Assembly (NCBI GenBank): GCA_947303405.1
Contig: CAMYYH010000004.1
Span: forward strand, 1 to 47,384
DNA: 47,384 bases
Source of the DNA: an uncultured Mycoplasmatota bacterium
GTDB taxonomy: Bacteria; Bacillota_I; Bacilli_A; RF39; UBA660
Direction: 5' to 3'
Numbering within the stretch: position 1 is the stretch's first letter; each line of letters starts with the position of its first letter. Both the position numbers and the translations under genes were made by a program. Shown here piece by piece: positions 9,701 to 16,326 of this stretch. The notes beneath the pieces are model-generated. The model was not told where the DNA came from and made no database searches. It was given only the letters and a program-made list of their open reading frames with translations.

Positions 9701-10037
9701 AATATCTTAAATATCCCATCAAATTAGTAACTACTATACACTTCTTATTACTAGTAATAGTATTAATAGTTTCTAACCTAGCATTCTTTAAATCTGGAGA
9801 TATAGCTACTGCTACACTAGTTAAAAAATCATCCATAGGAAATAGACATACTTCATCAACGTACGTCTTCAATAGTTCAAAATAAATATTAGCTTCATAT
9901 AGGCTATTAACTAGTACCAATACATTTTCGTTACTTATCTTAAACTTATTTACTATATATAGAATATTTAACTCTCGTGTAAAGCCACTAATAGTTAGCC
10001 CATTTTCATAATTAAAGTAATTAGCTAAAAAATCCAT
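6798..10037 (-). CDS. mfd: Transcription-repair coupling factor
   Basis: Mfd is an ATP-dependent translocase that removes stalled RNA polymerase and recruits UvrA to lesions. The 1079-aa protein has an N-terminal UvrB-homologous region, a CarD/RID domain (GDYVVHSQHGVGIYNGV), and a RecG-like helicase module with Walker A GDVGFGKTEVA, a DEEQ box (VDEEQRFGV) and motif VI QIRGRVGRS. A C-terminal TRCF domain completes it. It is slightly shorter than the usual 1150-1180 aa, with no motif lost. Its location next to pth matches the Bacillus origin-proximal order. Confidence 0.96.
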   Translation of the reverse strand: MDFLANYFNYENGLTISGFTRELNILYIVNKFKISNENVLVLVNSLYEANIYFELLKTYVDEVCLFPMDDFLTSVAVAISPDLKNARLETINTITSNKKCIVVTNLMGYLRYLPDKSNKRNLEFLLNKKSNIKRSDILDILEKYGYNRESLVTNTGEYAVRGFIIDIFLIEEEHPIRIEFFGDEVDSIRYFDENSQLSLGELDEIVIKPYIEVMGDNNSSLCDYMEKPYLFVVNKDQIDVSYNKLLEDIFEYNVSNNTPNKKYMFTREEISCDKVIYLNIINDSSGGKVVSYKSREIDNFNSNFELLATFCNKNIKNGKTIILCLNNEKQLKVLISFLEDYYVVKNNKILDGAVNILYKKINSGFIFDKYIVIGANDIEKTKSNYISYKNSYKIGKKIKDFGQLNIGDYVVHSQHGVGIYNGVITLTKNGLKKDYLQINYAGNDKVYIPVEKISTILKYSGKEGIIPRLDRLNSTSWLKKKRELRNRIKDISGELIKLYAARENIQGQPYKDYAEEAIFGSEFVYDETADQLKAIEDISNDLASPAPMDRLLCGDVGFGKTEVAFRAMFKTIVNNKQVFYLCPTTILSKQQYENAVERFKNYPIEIALLNRFTSSKETKRILEGLEKGTVDIVFGTHRLLSNDVKFGKLGLLIVDEEQRFGVTHKEKIKQYKNDVNVLTLSATPIPRTLKMALSGLRDLSIIDTPPTNRYPVQTYVIQENDLIVKDAIYKELSRKGQVFILYNKVASIESKMNHIHRLVPEAKITFAHGQMSKQELEKVMEDFVNQEYDILLCTTIIETGIDISNVNTLIIYDADNFGLSQLYQIRGRVGRSNRIAYAYLMYDKNKMLNDIAVKRLQAIKEFTELGSGYRIAMRDLSIRGAGDILGSEQAGFVDAVGIEMYMKMIEEEMKRMKGEKVEEDEDIQPNKSLIEVETHISDSYVSDEDIKIEIHQKINEIDGYKKLIEVKKELEDRFGKISNEIEVYMYEEWFEKLAQDLGVENVRQSDREIEVELPSNISSKIDGEKFFVTAYSINPRFRLKYIKERVTISLTLLNLKKHFLYFLVPLLEEVKEEIKKKES

Positions 10038-10038
10038 A

Positions 10039-10599
10039 CTATCCCTTATTTCTCGTATTATAAATATTCATAGTTCTTTCTATACCATCACTAATAAAAC
10101 AATTAATAATACTATTAAAACTACACTGCATCTCCTTAAATGTTTTCCTTTCACTAGAAGAAAAATTACCTAATACATAATCCTTAGTATCTATACTTTT
10201 ATTATTAGATATACCCACCTTCAATCTAGCAAACTCTTTAGATCCTAATCGATTAATAATTGACTTAATCCCATTATGTCCACCATCAGAACTATTAGTC
10301 TTAAGTTTATAGACCCCAAATGGCAAATCCAAGTCATCCTGGATAATTAATATATCATCCAAATCAATATCATAATATTTGACAAATTTAACAACTGCAT
10401 CACCAGACAAATTCATATACGTTAATGGTTTGACAAATAATACCTTTTCACTCTTAATATTTGTCTCATAATACATGGCATTAAACTTACTCTTCCATTT
10501 TACATCCCCAAGGTATTCATCTAATATAAGAAAACCGACATTATGTCTAGTATACTTATATTCATCCCCAGGATTACCTAAAGCTACTATTAATTTCAT
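10039..10599 (-). CDS. pth: Peptidyl-tRNA hydrolase
   Basis: Pth cleaves peptidyl-tRNA released by premature drop-off and recycles the tRNA. The 186-aa length is typical. The N-terminal ALGNPGDEYKYTRHNVGF contains the catalytic His. KPLTYMNLSG, QDDLDLPFG and SDGGHNGIKSII are also conserved. It lies one base from mfd, in the conserved pth-mfd pairing. Confidence 0.95.
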   Translation of the reverse strand: MKLIVALGNPGDEYKYTRHNVGFLILDEYLGDVKWKSKFNAMYYETNIKSEKVLFVKPLTYMNLSGDAVVKFVKYYDIDLDDILIIQDDLDLPFGVYKLKTNSSDGGHNGIKSIINRLGSKEFARLKVGISNNKSIDTKDYVLGNFSSSERKTFKEMQCSFNSIINCFISDGIERTMNIYNTRNKG

Positions 10600-10609
10600 A
10601 TTTTACACC

Positions 10610-11320
10610 TCAATCAAATATATTCTTATAACTAGAATAATCATTAATAAAAATAGGTTTACCTACTTTTAAGCTGCCAACCTTACCATTTTTAATAGAT
10701 TTAATTAATACCATAATCGCATCCTTATTACTATTTGAATAAATAAACTGCAACTTCTTAACAGCAAATCTATATTTACTTAATAACGCTATTATTTCCT
10801 CTAACCTATCACATCTATGTACTAAATAAAAAGGAGCCTCATTTTTAAGCATATATCTAGCCGAAACCATTAAATCTTCCAGTTCTAATTCTATCTCATG
10901 TCTAGCAATAGCTTTAACTCTATCTTCATTTATTAAGGATGAATTATTATATTTAAAATAAGGTGGATTACAAGTAACTATATCAACACTCTCTGCTTCA
11001 AAATACTTAGATACATTCTTAATATTATCGACAATAATCGTTATTCTATCTTTAAGATTATTTTCTTCTACACTTAAATTAGATAACTTAGCAATATCCT
11101 CTTGAACCTCTATTCCATAAATCTTACTATCAGTCTTCGTAGACATAATTAAAGGTACAGGAGCGTTCCCTGTACACATATCAACTATAGCATGTTCCTT
11201 TCCCCTAAATTCAACAAATTCAGCCAACAATATAGAATCCAAAGAGAACTTAAACCAATCTTCATCTTGATATATAGATAAACCATAATAATCATATAAA
11301 TCATTTTTTACTATTTTCAC
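10610..11320 (-). CDS. trmN6: tRNA1(Val) (adenine37-N6)-methyltransferase family (YabB)
   Basis: A 236-aa class I SAM methyltransferase of the TrmN6/YabB family. It carries DMCTGNAPVPLIM as the SAM-binding loop and the adenine-N6 signature VTCNPPYFKY. In Bacillus the orthologue yabB sits between the ricT/yabA and yazA/rsmI genes. Here it overlaps the end of ricT by 20 nt. The tRNA target is inferred from the family. Confidence 0.82.
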   Translation of the reverse strand: MKIVKNDLYDYYGLSIYQDEDWFKFSLDSILLAEFVEFRGKEHAIVDMCTGNAPVPLIMSTKTDSKIYGIEVQEDIAKLSNLSVEENNLKDRITIIVDNIKNVSKYFEAESVDIVTCNPPYFKYNNSSLINEDRVKAIARHEIELELEDLMVSARYMLKNEAPFYLVHRCDRLEEIIALLSKYRFAVKKLQFIYSNSNKDAIMVLIKSIKNGKVGSLKVGKPIFINDYSSYKNIFD

Positions 11321-12098
11321 TATCTAATTCTATCTCCCTAATTACACCATCTATATCAACTTTATATTTTCTCTTCAAAATATCAACCGATACTACCTTG
11401 CCATTACCATATTCCGTTTTAACACTTTGTCCAACTGAAGGCATACCATATTGGCATCTAGTGTATTCTTCATCTTCATAAGTTAAACAACACAACAATC
11501 TACCACATACACCATTAATTTTAGTTGGATTTAAAGCTATATTTTGGTTTTTAGCCATATTCATAGTAACAGAATCAATATGACTTAAGAAAGTTGAACA
11601 ACATAACGTTCTACCACACTGTCCAATACCGCAAACCATTCTCGCTTTATCTCTCGCACCAATTTGTCTTAATTCTATTCTAGTTTTATAAATAGAAGCT
11701 AATTTCTTTGCTAATTCTCTAAAATCAACCCTCTCATCGGCAACGAAATTAAATAATAACTGTTTCTTATCTAAAGTATAAGAACACTCTATAATATTCA
11801 TTTCCATTCCCAATTCATCTACAATTTCTCGAGATTTTTTTAAAGCCTTATCAGCAGCCGCAAGATTCTTTAGATAAGTATTGTAATCATCATCACTAGC
11901 AATTCTATCTATAGTCTTCATGTCTTCAGGAAAAATTTTTATTTTACTTTCATCAACTCTTCTAATAACTTTACCTAATTGAATACCTTTATCAGTATTA
12001 ACAACAACGTATTTTCCATTTTCTATATCTAGTTCTAATCCATTAAAATAATATACTTTTCCCTCTTCTTTTAAAACTACACCATAAATCTTATGCAT
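11301..12098 (-). CDS. ricT: RicT/YaaT, PSP1-domain regulator of RNase Y
   Basis: A 265-aa PSP1 C-terminal domain protein. In Bacillus RicT joins RicA and RicF in a [4Fe-4S]-containing complex that stimulates RNase Y mRNA processing and affects competence and sporulation. The characteristic cysteines are present: CGIGQCGRTLCCSTFL and GVCGRLLCCLTYE. It lies between holB and the YabB-type methyltransferase, as in Bacillus. It overlaps holB by 8 nt, so translation is probably coupled. Confidence 0.93.
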   Translation of the reverse strand: MHKIYGVVLKEEGKVYYFNGLELDIENGKYVVVNTDKGIQLGKVIRRVDESKIKIFPEDMKTIDRIASDDDYNTYLKNLAAADKALKKSREIVDELGMEMNIIECSYTLDKKQLLFNFVADERVDFRELAKKLASIYKTRIELRQIGARDKARMVCGIGQCGRTLCCSTFLSHIDSVTMNMAKNQNIALNPTKINGVCGRLLCCLTYEDEEYTRCQYGMPSVGQSVKTEYGNGKVVSVDILKRKYKVDIDGVIREIELDSENSKK

Positions 12099-12945
12099 AA
12101 TAATTCCTCATTTCAATTACAAATTTATCTAAAATCAACTCTATGTTACCATTACTTTGTAAATATTTCAAAATAGTTTCTACAAAAGTAACAAAATTAG
12201 CCAATTTAGAATGATCAGTATCCTTCAAAAATTGTATATCATAATCATTATTAGCATTCTTTAAATAAGAATACAATACCAGTAACATTTCTTGAAAGAA
12301 ACAAATCCATTCTACTCTCTCTTTAAAAAATAGTATTCCCTCATTCTTGTTAAAGAGAATAGCATCATCATTTTTATAAACATTATTTAAATACGATACA
12401 ATCCTATCAAGGTAAATGAAATCCTCTCCCACTTTTTGATAATAAACATTTATTTCCTGACATCTGCTCCTAATTGTTGATAACACGTTCATTTTATTAG
12501 TAGTGACAAAGAATCCAATAATATCATCTTCTGGCTCCTCAATAAACTTAAGTAGTGAATTAGCACTAGTAGTATTAAGCTTATCACATTCATTTATTAT
12601 ATAAATATTGTAATTAGCAAATATTGGTTTAGATTGAAACCTATTTAATACTTCCTGTATTTGACTTCTTTTAATTTGTACACCATCTGGGTCAACTCTA
12701 ATTAAAGAAGGGAGATTATCAGTATCAATCAAATTACATATACTACATCCTTCTAAATGACAATCTTCGCAATAATCCTGTGGACAACTGATTGTTTTAA
12801 TAAATTTGTATAAATCGCTTAGACACTTCTTTTCGTCGTTAGTTTCAAGCAAAAAAGCATGAGATAGTTTTTTCTCATGGTATCGATCAACTAAGGAATT
12901 AAATACCTTCCCCTCAAACAAGATATCACCTTCATTCTTGTTCAT
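12091..12945 (-). CDS. holB: DNA polymerase III delta' subunit
   Basis: The clamp-loader delta' subunit, 284 aa. It has a zinc-binding cysteine cluster (CPQDYCEDCHLEGCSIC), the IIDEC-equivalent IINECDKLNTTSANSLLKFIEEP segment, and an SRC-type motif (RSRCQEI). The P-loop is absent (LLETNDEKK), as usual for delta', which does not bind ATP. It overlaps recR by 14 nt. Confidence 0.92.
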   Translation of the reverse strand: MNKNEGDILFEGKVFNSLVDRYHEKKLSHAFLLETNDEKKCLSDLYKFIKTISCPQDYCEDCHLEGCSICNLIDTDNLPSLIRVDPDGVQIKRSQIQEVLNRFQSKPIFANYNIYIINECDKLNTTSANSLLKFIEEPEDDIIGFFVTTNKMNVLSTIRSRCQEINVYYQKVGEDFIYLDRIVSYLNNVYKNDDAILFNKNEGILFFKERVEWICFFQEMLLVLYSYLKNANNDYDIQFLKDTDHSKLANFVTFVETILKYLQSNGNIELILDKFVIEMRNYYA

Positions 12946-13540
12946 TTATTTTCTTTCTATCACTTAATGCTCGTTCCAAAGTAATCTCATCTAAAAAGTC
13001 AATCTCAGCTCCCATAGGTAACCCATATGACAATCTAGAAATTTCGACATTTTTTCCTTCCAAAAGCTTCTTAATATACAAGGTTGTCGTATCTCCTTCA
13101 ACTGTCGACTTAAGAGCTATTATTATTTCTGGTTTTTGTAACTTCTCAACTCTTTTAATTAAAGAAGCAATATTTATATCTTCAGGATTTACATCATCAA
13201 TCGGTGAAATTAAACCATTAAGCACATGATAGACACCATTAAAATTACCAGCTTTTTCAAAGGCAAAAACGCTTTTATAATCCTCAAGTACACAAATAAC
13301 ATTTTTATTCCTCGAAGACCCAGAACAAATATCGCAAATATCCTTATCAGTGATATGGCCACATATCTCACAAGGGTGTAAATTACTTCGACAATCAATT
13401 AAAGCTGCCGAAAAAACATTAACCTCATCAGAAGGCATATCAAGAACTGAAAGAGCAAACCTTTCAGCACTTTTCTCACCGACACCGGGTAATTTCTTAA
13501 AACTATTAATTAAATCTGATAAATTCTTAGGATAGATCAT
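12932..13540 (-). CDS. recR: Recombination mediator RecR
   Basis: RecR acts with RecO and RecF to load RecA at gaps. The 202-aa protein has an N-terminal helix-hairpin-helix (LPGVGEKSAERFALSVL), a four-cysteine zinc finger (CEICGHITDKDICDIC) and a TOPRIM domain (VCVLEDYKSVFAFEK). The C-terminal GLPMGAEIDFLDEITLERAL is typical. It abuts ybaB in the conserved dnaX-ybaB-recR operon. Confidence 0.96.
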   Translation of the reverse strand: MIYPKNLSDLINSFKKLPGVGEKSAERFALSVLDMPSDEVNVFSAALIDCRSNLHPCEICGHITDKDICDICSGSSRNKNVICVLEDYKSVFAFEKAGNFNGVYHVLNGLISPIDDVNPEDINIASLIKRVEKLQKPEIIIALKSTVEGDTTTLYIKKLLEGKNVEISRLSYGLPMGAEIDFLDEITLERALSDRKKINEQE

Positions 13541-13839
13541 TAGAATAATCCACCAAATTGATTTCCATATGCCCCAAGCATAGAATCAGATTCCTTTTGA
13601 ATCTGTGCCAAAGCATCATTAACTGCAATAACAATCATATCCTGTAGAACCTCTAAATCATCTACATCAATACTATCCTTATTCTTAAAATTAACCGAAA
13701 CTAGTTTTCTACTTCCAAGCATAATAACTTCAACCAATTCAGATTTGCCTGTAAATTCCTTCTTGTCCAATTCTTCCTTCTTCTTAGTAATTTCTTTTTG
13801 CATTTTTTGTGCTTGTTGCATTAAAGCTTGCATATTCAT
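13540..13839 (-). CDS. YbaB/EbfC nucleoid-associated protein
   Basis: A 99-aa member of the YbaB/EbfC DNA-binding family, recognised by MQALMQQAQKMQKEI, EFTGKSELVEVIMLGSRKLVSV and the C-terminal AYGNQFGGLF. These homodimers bind DNA and are almost always encoded between dnaX and recR, as here. Length and context fit well. Confidence 0.92.
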   Translation of the reverse strand: MNMQALMQQAQKMQKEITKKKEELDKKEFTGKSELVEVIMLGSRKLVSVNFKNKDSIDVDDLEVLQDMIVIAVNDALAQIQKESDSMLGAYGNQFGGLF

Positions 13840-13855
13840 AATTTATTCCTCTTTC

Positions 13856-15610
13856 CTATTCTACTTCATAAGTATCAAATATTTCCATAGCAACCCTCTC
13901 AATGTCGTCAACTTCAATAGTTTCCGACTCATCGATTGCCGAGTCCAATACTTCTTCTTCAATATAATTATATTTTATTTTATTTTTTCGATTTAATCTA
14001 TATTTTTCAACTTCTTTTTTCCATAATTCATCATTTATAGCAGCAAATCGTCTGTAACTCCCCGAAAAATCGTTAAAATGCTTTTCAAGTTTCTTAATAT
14101 TCATATTAATCAAATCATTAGTATTACTATTTTTACTCTGAATCAGTGAATAATTAGCTGAAGATGCTAATACAATAGTATCTGCTAAAATAGACACTAA
14201 ATTCCTATCTACTCCCATTAAAAAATTCATAAAGTCTACCCAACGAGACATAAGATTTTTCTTTTCTTCCATGGACACGTCAACAAAACAATTATTAATT
14301 CTCACCATCACATCAATCGACGTAACATTATTTCCCAAGGTACCAGCACTGCTTTTGTCCTCGTCCATATTATTTCCCGGAAAATTCATTTCTTCCTTTA
14401 TATCAGATAATTTATTTCCCAAATACAGTTGATTATTTCCCGAGTTATTTCCCTTTTCGTTCGATTTCCCGAAATTATTTCCCGAGTTATTATTGTTTTG
14501 AATGTCATTCTCGCTCAAATTATTTCCCGGGAAATAATTTTTGCTTACGTCTATCACATTGTTTGTTAATATCTCACTCTTATAATCTTTTCTTAAATAT
14601 CTCAGCAAAACAATCTCAATTAGGACAAATGGATTAACATTAATATTTAATTTACCCAGTAATTCATTCAAATCCACTATCATATTATAGATATCTTCGT
14701 AATCAACACATAGATCGCTACTTCCTGATTTCAGCTCGATAGCGATATTCCTAAGTTCATATATTAGCTTATCCAAAAAAACCTCATAATTAGTACCACT
14801 TTCTTCAATATCATTCATTGTTTTTACTAATTTTTCAGTCTCTCCGTTAGCAACATTGTTGATAATCTCTAAAATTCTACTTTTTGAAACACTTCCAAAA
14901 TTCTGAGATACTATTTCAGCAGTAATCTTCTTATTTCCGGCTGATAATTGGTCTAGAATTCCCAGCGCATCCCTCATCCCTCCAGCAGATATTAAAGCTA
15001 TTTCCTCTAAAGCGTCTTCATCAATCTTTATTTTTTCTTCATTACTAATTTCTTTCAATCTTTTAATCATTTCTGGAGCATTTACAGGCTTAAAATCAAA
15101 TCTTTGACACCTAGACTGAATCGTGATTGGCACTTTTTGTATCTCAGTAGTAGCTAATATAAACACAACATGACTAGGCGGCTCCTCTAATGTTAATAAC
15201 AAGGCATTAAAAGCTCCAGGAGATAACATATGCACCTCGTCAATTATATATATCTTATATTTCAAGTTACTCGGAACCAACTTAACATTATTTACTATTT
15301 CTCTTATATCATCTACACTATTATTAGAAGCAGCATCTAATTCAATAATGTCTGGACTTTCTACAAACATATTGCATGCTCTACAATTATTACAAGGATT
15401 GCCATCAATATTATTTTCACAGTTAAGTGCTTTGGCAAATATCTTTGCCGAACTAGTCTTACCAGTTCCTCTTGGACCAGTAAATAAATATGCATGTGAT
15501 GTTTTTTCGTTGTTTATGGCATTTTTTAGCATCTGAGTTGTATATTCCTGACCCACAACCTCATCAAATGTTTTAGGTCTATATTTTCTATATAATACTT
15601 TGTAAGACAT
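13856..15610 (-). CDS. dnaX: DNA polymerase III subunits gamma/tau
   Basis: The clamp-loader ATPase, 584 aa. Walker A is GPRGTGKTSS at about residues 45-54, the zinc module is CENN..CNNCRAC, the Walker B region is IIDEVHML, and the SRC motif is QSRCQRF. I chose the ATG of MSYKVLYRKYRP, the usual family N-terminus. After domain III the linker (about residues 355-430) is Gly-Asn-rich with repeated GNN units (FPGNNL, NSGNNFGKS, KGNNSGNN, NFPGNN, TLGNN). These are encoded by a cluster of Noc-type half sites (see the array entry). The C-terminal tau region is less conserved. Confidence 0.95.
   Translation of the reverse strand: MSYKVLYRKYRPKTFDEVVGQEYTTQMLKNAINNEKTSHAYLFTGPRGTGKTSSAKIFAKALNCENNIDGNPCNNCRACNMFVESPDIIELDAASNNSVDDIREIVNNVKLVPSNLKYKIYIIDEVHMLSPGAFNALLLTLEEPPSHVVFILATTEIQKVPITIQSRCQRFDFKPVNAPEMIKRLKEISNEEKIKIDEDALEEIALISAGGMRDALGILDQLSAGNKKITAEIVSQNFGSVSKSRILEIINNVANGETEKLVKTMNDIEESGTNYEVFLDKLIYELRNIAIELKSGSSDLCVDYEDIYNMIVDLNELLGKLNINVNPFVLIEIVLLRYLRKDYKSEILTNNVIDVSKNYFPGNNLSENDIQNNNNSGNNFGKSNEKGNNSGNNQLYLGNKLSDIKEEMNFPGNNMDEDKSSAGTLGNNVTSIDVMVRINNCFVDVSMEEKKNLMSRWVDFMNFLMGVDRNLVSILADTIVLASSANYSLIQSKNSNTNDLINMNIKKLEKHFNDFSGSYRRFAAINDELWKKEVEKYRLNRKNKIKYNYIEEEVLDSAIDESETIEVDDIERVAMEIFDTYEVE
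14330..14535. promoter_or_regulatory. Array of Noc-type half sites (ATTTCCC) inside dnaX
   Basis: Eight ATTTCCC heptamers, all in the same orientation on the plus strand, start at 14330, 14372, 14414, 14435, 14447, 14464, 14477 and 14522. The last is a perfect palindrome ATTTCCCGGGAAAT, and the one at 14372 differs from it at one base. The first four are spaced 42, 42 and 21 nt, whole numbers of helical turns. The copy at 14464 lies in a different codon phase (GGG AAA) from the GNN-coding copies (GGA AAT), so a peptide repeat alone does not explain the array. Confidence 0.7.
14522..14535. promoter_or_regulatory. Perfect Noc-binding sequence in dnaX
   Basis: ATTTCCCGGGAAAT matches the Bacillus subtilis NBS consensus at 14 of 14 positions. 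The dyad extends outward as AATTATTTCCCGGGAAATAATT, the same extension seen at the NBS sites around mnmE. Confidence 0.85.
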
Positions 15611-15631
15611 ATTCATCACCTAATAAAACAT

Positions 15632-15667
15632 ATTATACCATAAAATAAGAGGTTTTCACCTCTTATT
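15632..15667 (-). terminator. tadA terminator followed by the dnaX -10 region
   Basis: On the minus strand the stem AATAAGAGG/CCTCTTATT closes the end of tadA (15642-15667). It is followed at once by TATAAT (15632-15637), a likely -10 element for dnaX. Confidence 0.55.
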
Positions 15668-16078
15668 CTTGAAGTATGTTGATAAAATTTTCTTGTATTT
15701 TTCAGCTATTTCTCGGTATTTATCATCTGCTAGTATTTCTTTACTGATTTTAACATGACTTTTGTTATTACTACCAACGAAATAGTATACTTTATCTATT
15801 CTTGTTTCTTTAATTATATTAGAACACATTTCACATGGTTCAAGATTCACCACTAAACTATAACCATCCAAACGCCAATCCTTTATTTTCTTTTCTGCTT
15901 TTATTATAGCATTTATTTCTGCATGTCCTAAAACATTACATTCCTTTTGCCTATTGTTAGCTGCAGAAGCGATTATATCATTATTTTGATTAAATATTAC
16001 AGCACCAACAGGTATTTCATCATTATTTAAAGCTTCATTTACCCTATTTTCCAATTCTTCCAGTATTAAATCATTCAA
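15656..16078 (-). CDS. tadA: tRNA-specific adenosine deaminase
   Basis: TadA converts the wobble adenosine of tRNA-Arg(ACG) to inosine. The zinc deaminase motifs are HAEINAI, with the catalytic Glu, and PCEMCS. Upstream of IPVGAVI the usual N-terminus is about 20 residues. I therefore placed the start at a TTG (LNDLILEELE) 8 nt after GGAG, not at the GTG in the ORF track, which lies inside the SRP RNA 3' stem. The order SRP RNA, tadA, dnaX recalls Bacillus (tadA, scr, dnaX) with the first two exchanged. The protein is 140 aa. Confidence 0.88.
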   Translation of the reverse strand: MNDLILEELENRVNEALNNDEIPVGAVIFNQNNDIIASAANNRQKECNVLGHAEINAIIKAEKKIKDWRLDGYSLVVNLEPCEMCSNIIKETRIDKVYYFVGSNNKSHVKISKEILADDKYREIAEKYKKILSTYFKNKR

Positions 16079-16089
16079 GTTAATCACTC

Positions 16090-16171
16090 CAAAAAAAATG
16101 TGCACACAGATAGGGATTGATGTGGCTGCTACTTTCCAGTCCTGACCAGGTTACAATATTTCTGTTGCACG
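16090..16171 (-). ncRNA. ffs: Signal recognition particle RNA (small type)
   Basis: On the minus strand CTGGTCAGGACTGGAAAGTAGCAGCCA matches the Ffh-binding helix 8, with the GGAA tetraloop and the asymmetric AGCAG loop. Outer arms GTGCAACAGA and TCTGTGTGCAC pair, giving a hairpin of about 75 nt that ends in eight Ts. This is the short 4.5S-like type, not the long Alu-domain form of B. subtilis. It is the RNA core of the SRP, which targets membrane proteins. Confidence 0.9.
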
Positions 16172-16177
16172 AGTAGA

Positions 16178-16205
16178 TAATATCAAATTTATTTTTTATA
16201 GTCAA
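16178..16205 (-). promoter_or_regulatory. Promoter of the SRP RNA
   Basis: On the minus strand TTGACT (16200-16205) and TATTAT (16178-16183) are 16 nt apart. This places the start near 16171, at the beginning of the RNA outer stem. Confidence 0.75.
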
Positions 16206-16215
16206 ATAATTTATA

Positions 16216-16231
16216 TGTTCCACGTGGAACA
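16216..16231. promoter_or_regulatory. parS: parS site 1
   Basis: TGTTCCACGTGGAACA is a perfect 16-bp palindrome that matches the ParB/Spo0J centromere consensus. It lies 10 bp upstream of the SRP RNA -35 element, within an intergenic region. Confidence 0.92.
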
Positions 16232-16261
16232 TTGTAAATTTTTCACATTATTTCCGACACA

Positions 16262-16277
16262 TGTTCCACGTGGAACA
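16262..16277. promoter_or_regulatory. parS: parS site 2
   Basis: A second identical TGTTCCACGTGGAACA, centred 46 bp from the first, lies between the gyrA 3' end and the SRP RNA. Confidence 0.92.
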
Positions 16278-16293
16278 TTCTATCTCAAGCCAA

Positions 16294-16321
16294 TAAATAA
16301 AAGGCTTTACAGCCCTTCATA
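16294..16321 (-). terminator. Possible terminator after gyrA
   Basis: On the minus strand AAGGGC/GCCTTT with a 6-nt loop is followed by TTTATTTATT. It has one G-U pair and a broken T-tract, so the call is tentative. Confidence 0.4.
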
Positions 16322-16326
16322 TAAAA

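Noticed and set aside
14330-14535. The dnaX repeats as a CRISPR or ordinary tandem repeat
   Set aside because: Units are 7-14 bp with irregular spacers and lie inside a conserved gene, so neither a CRISPR nor a simple satellite fits.
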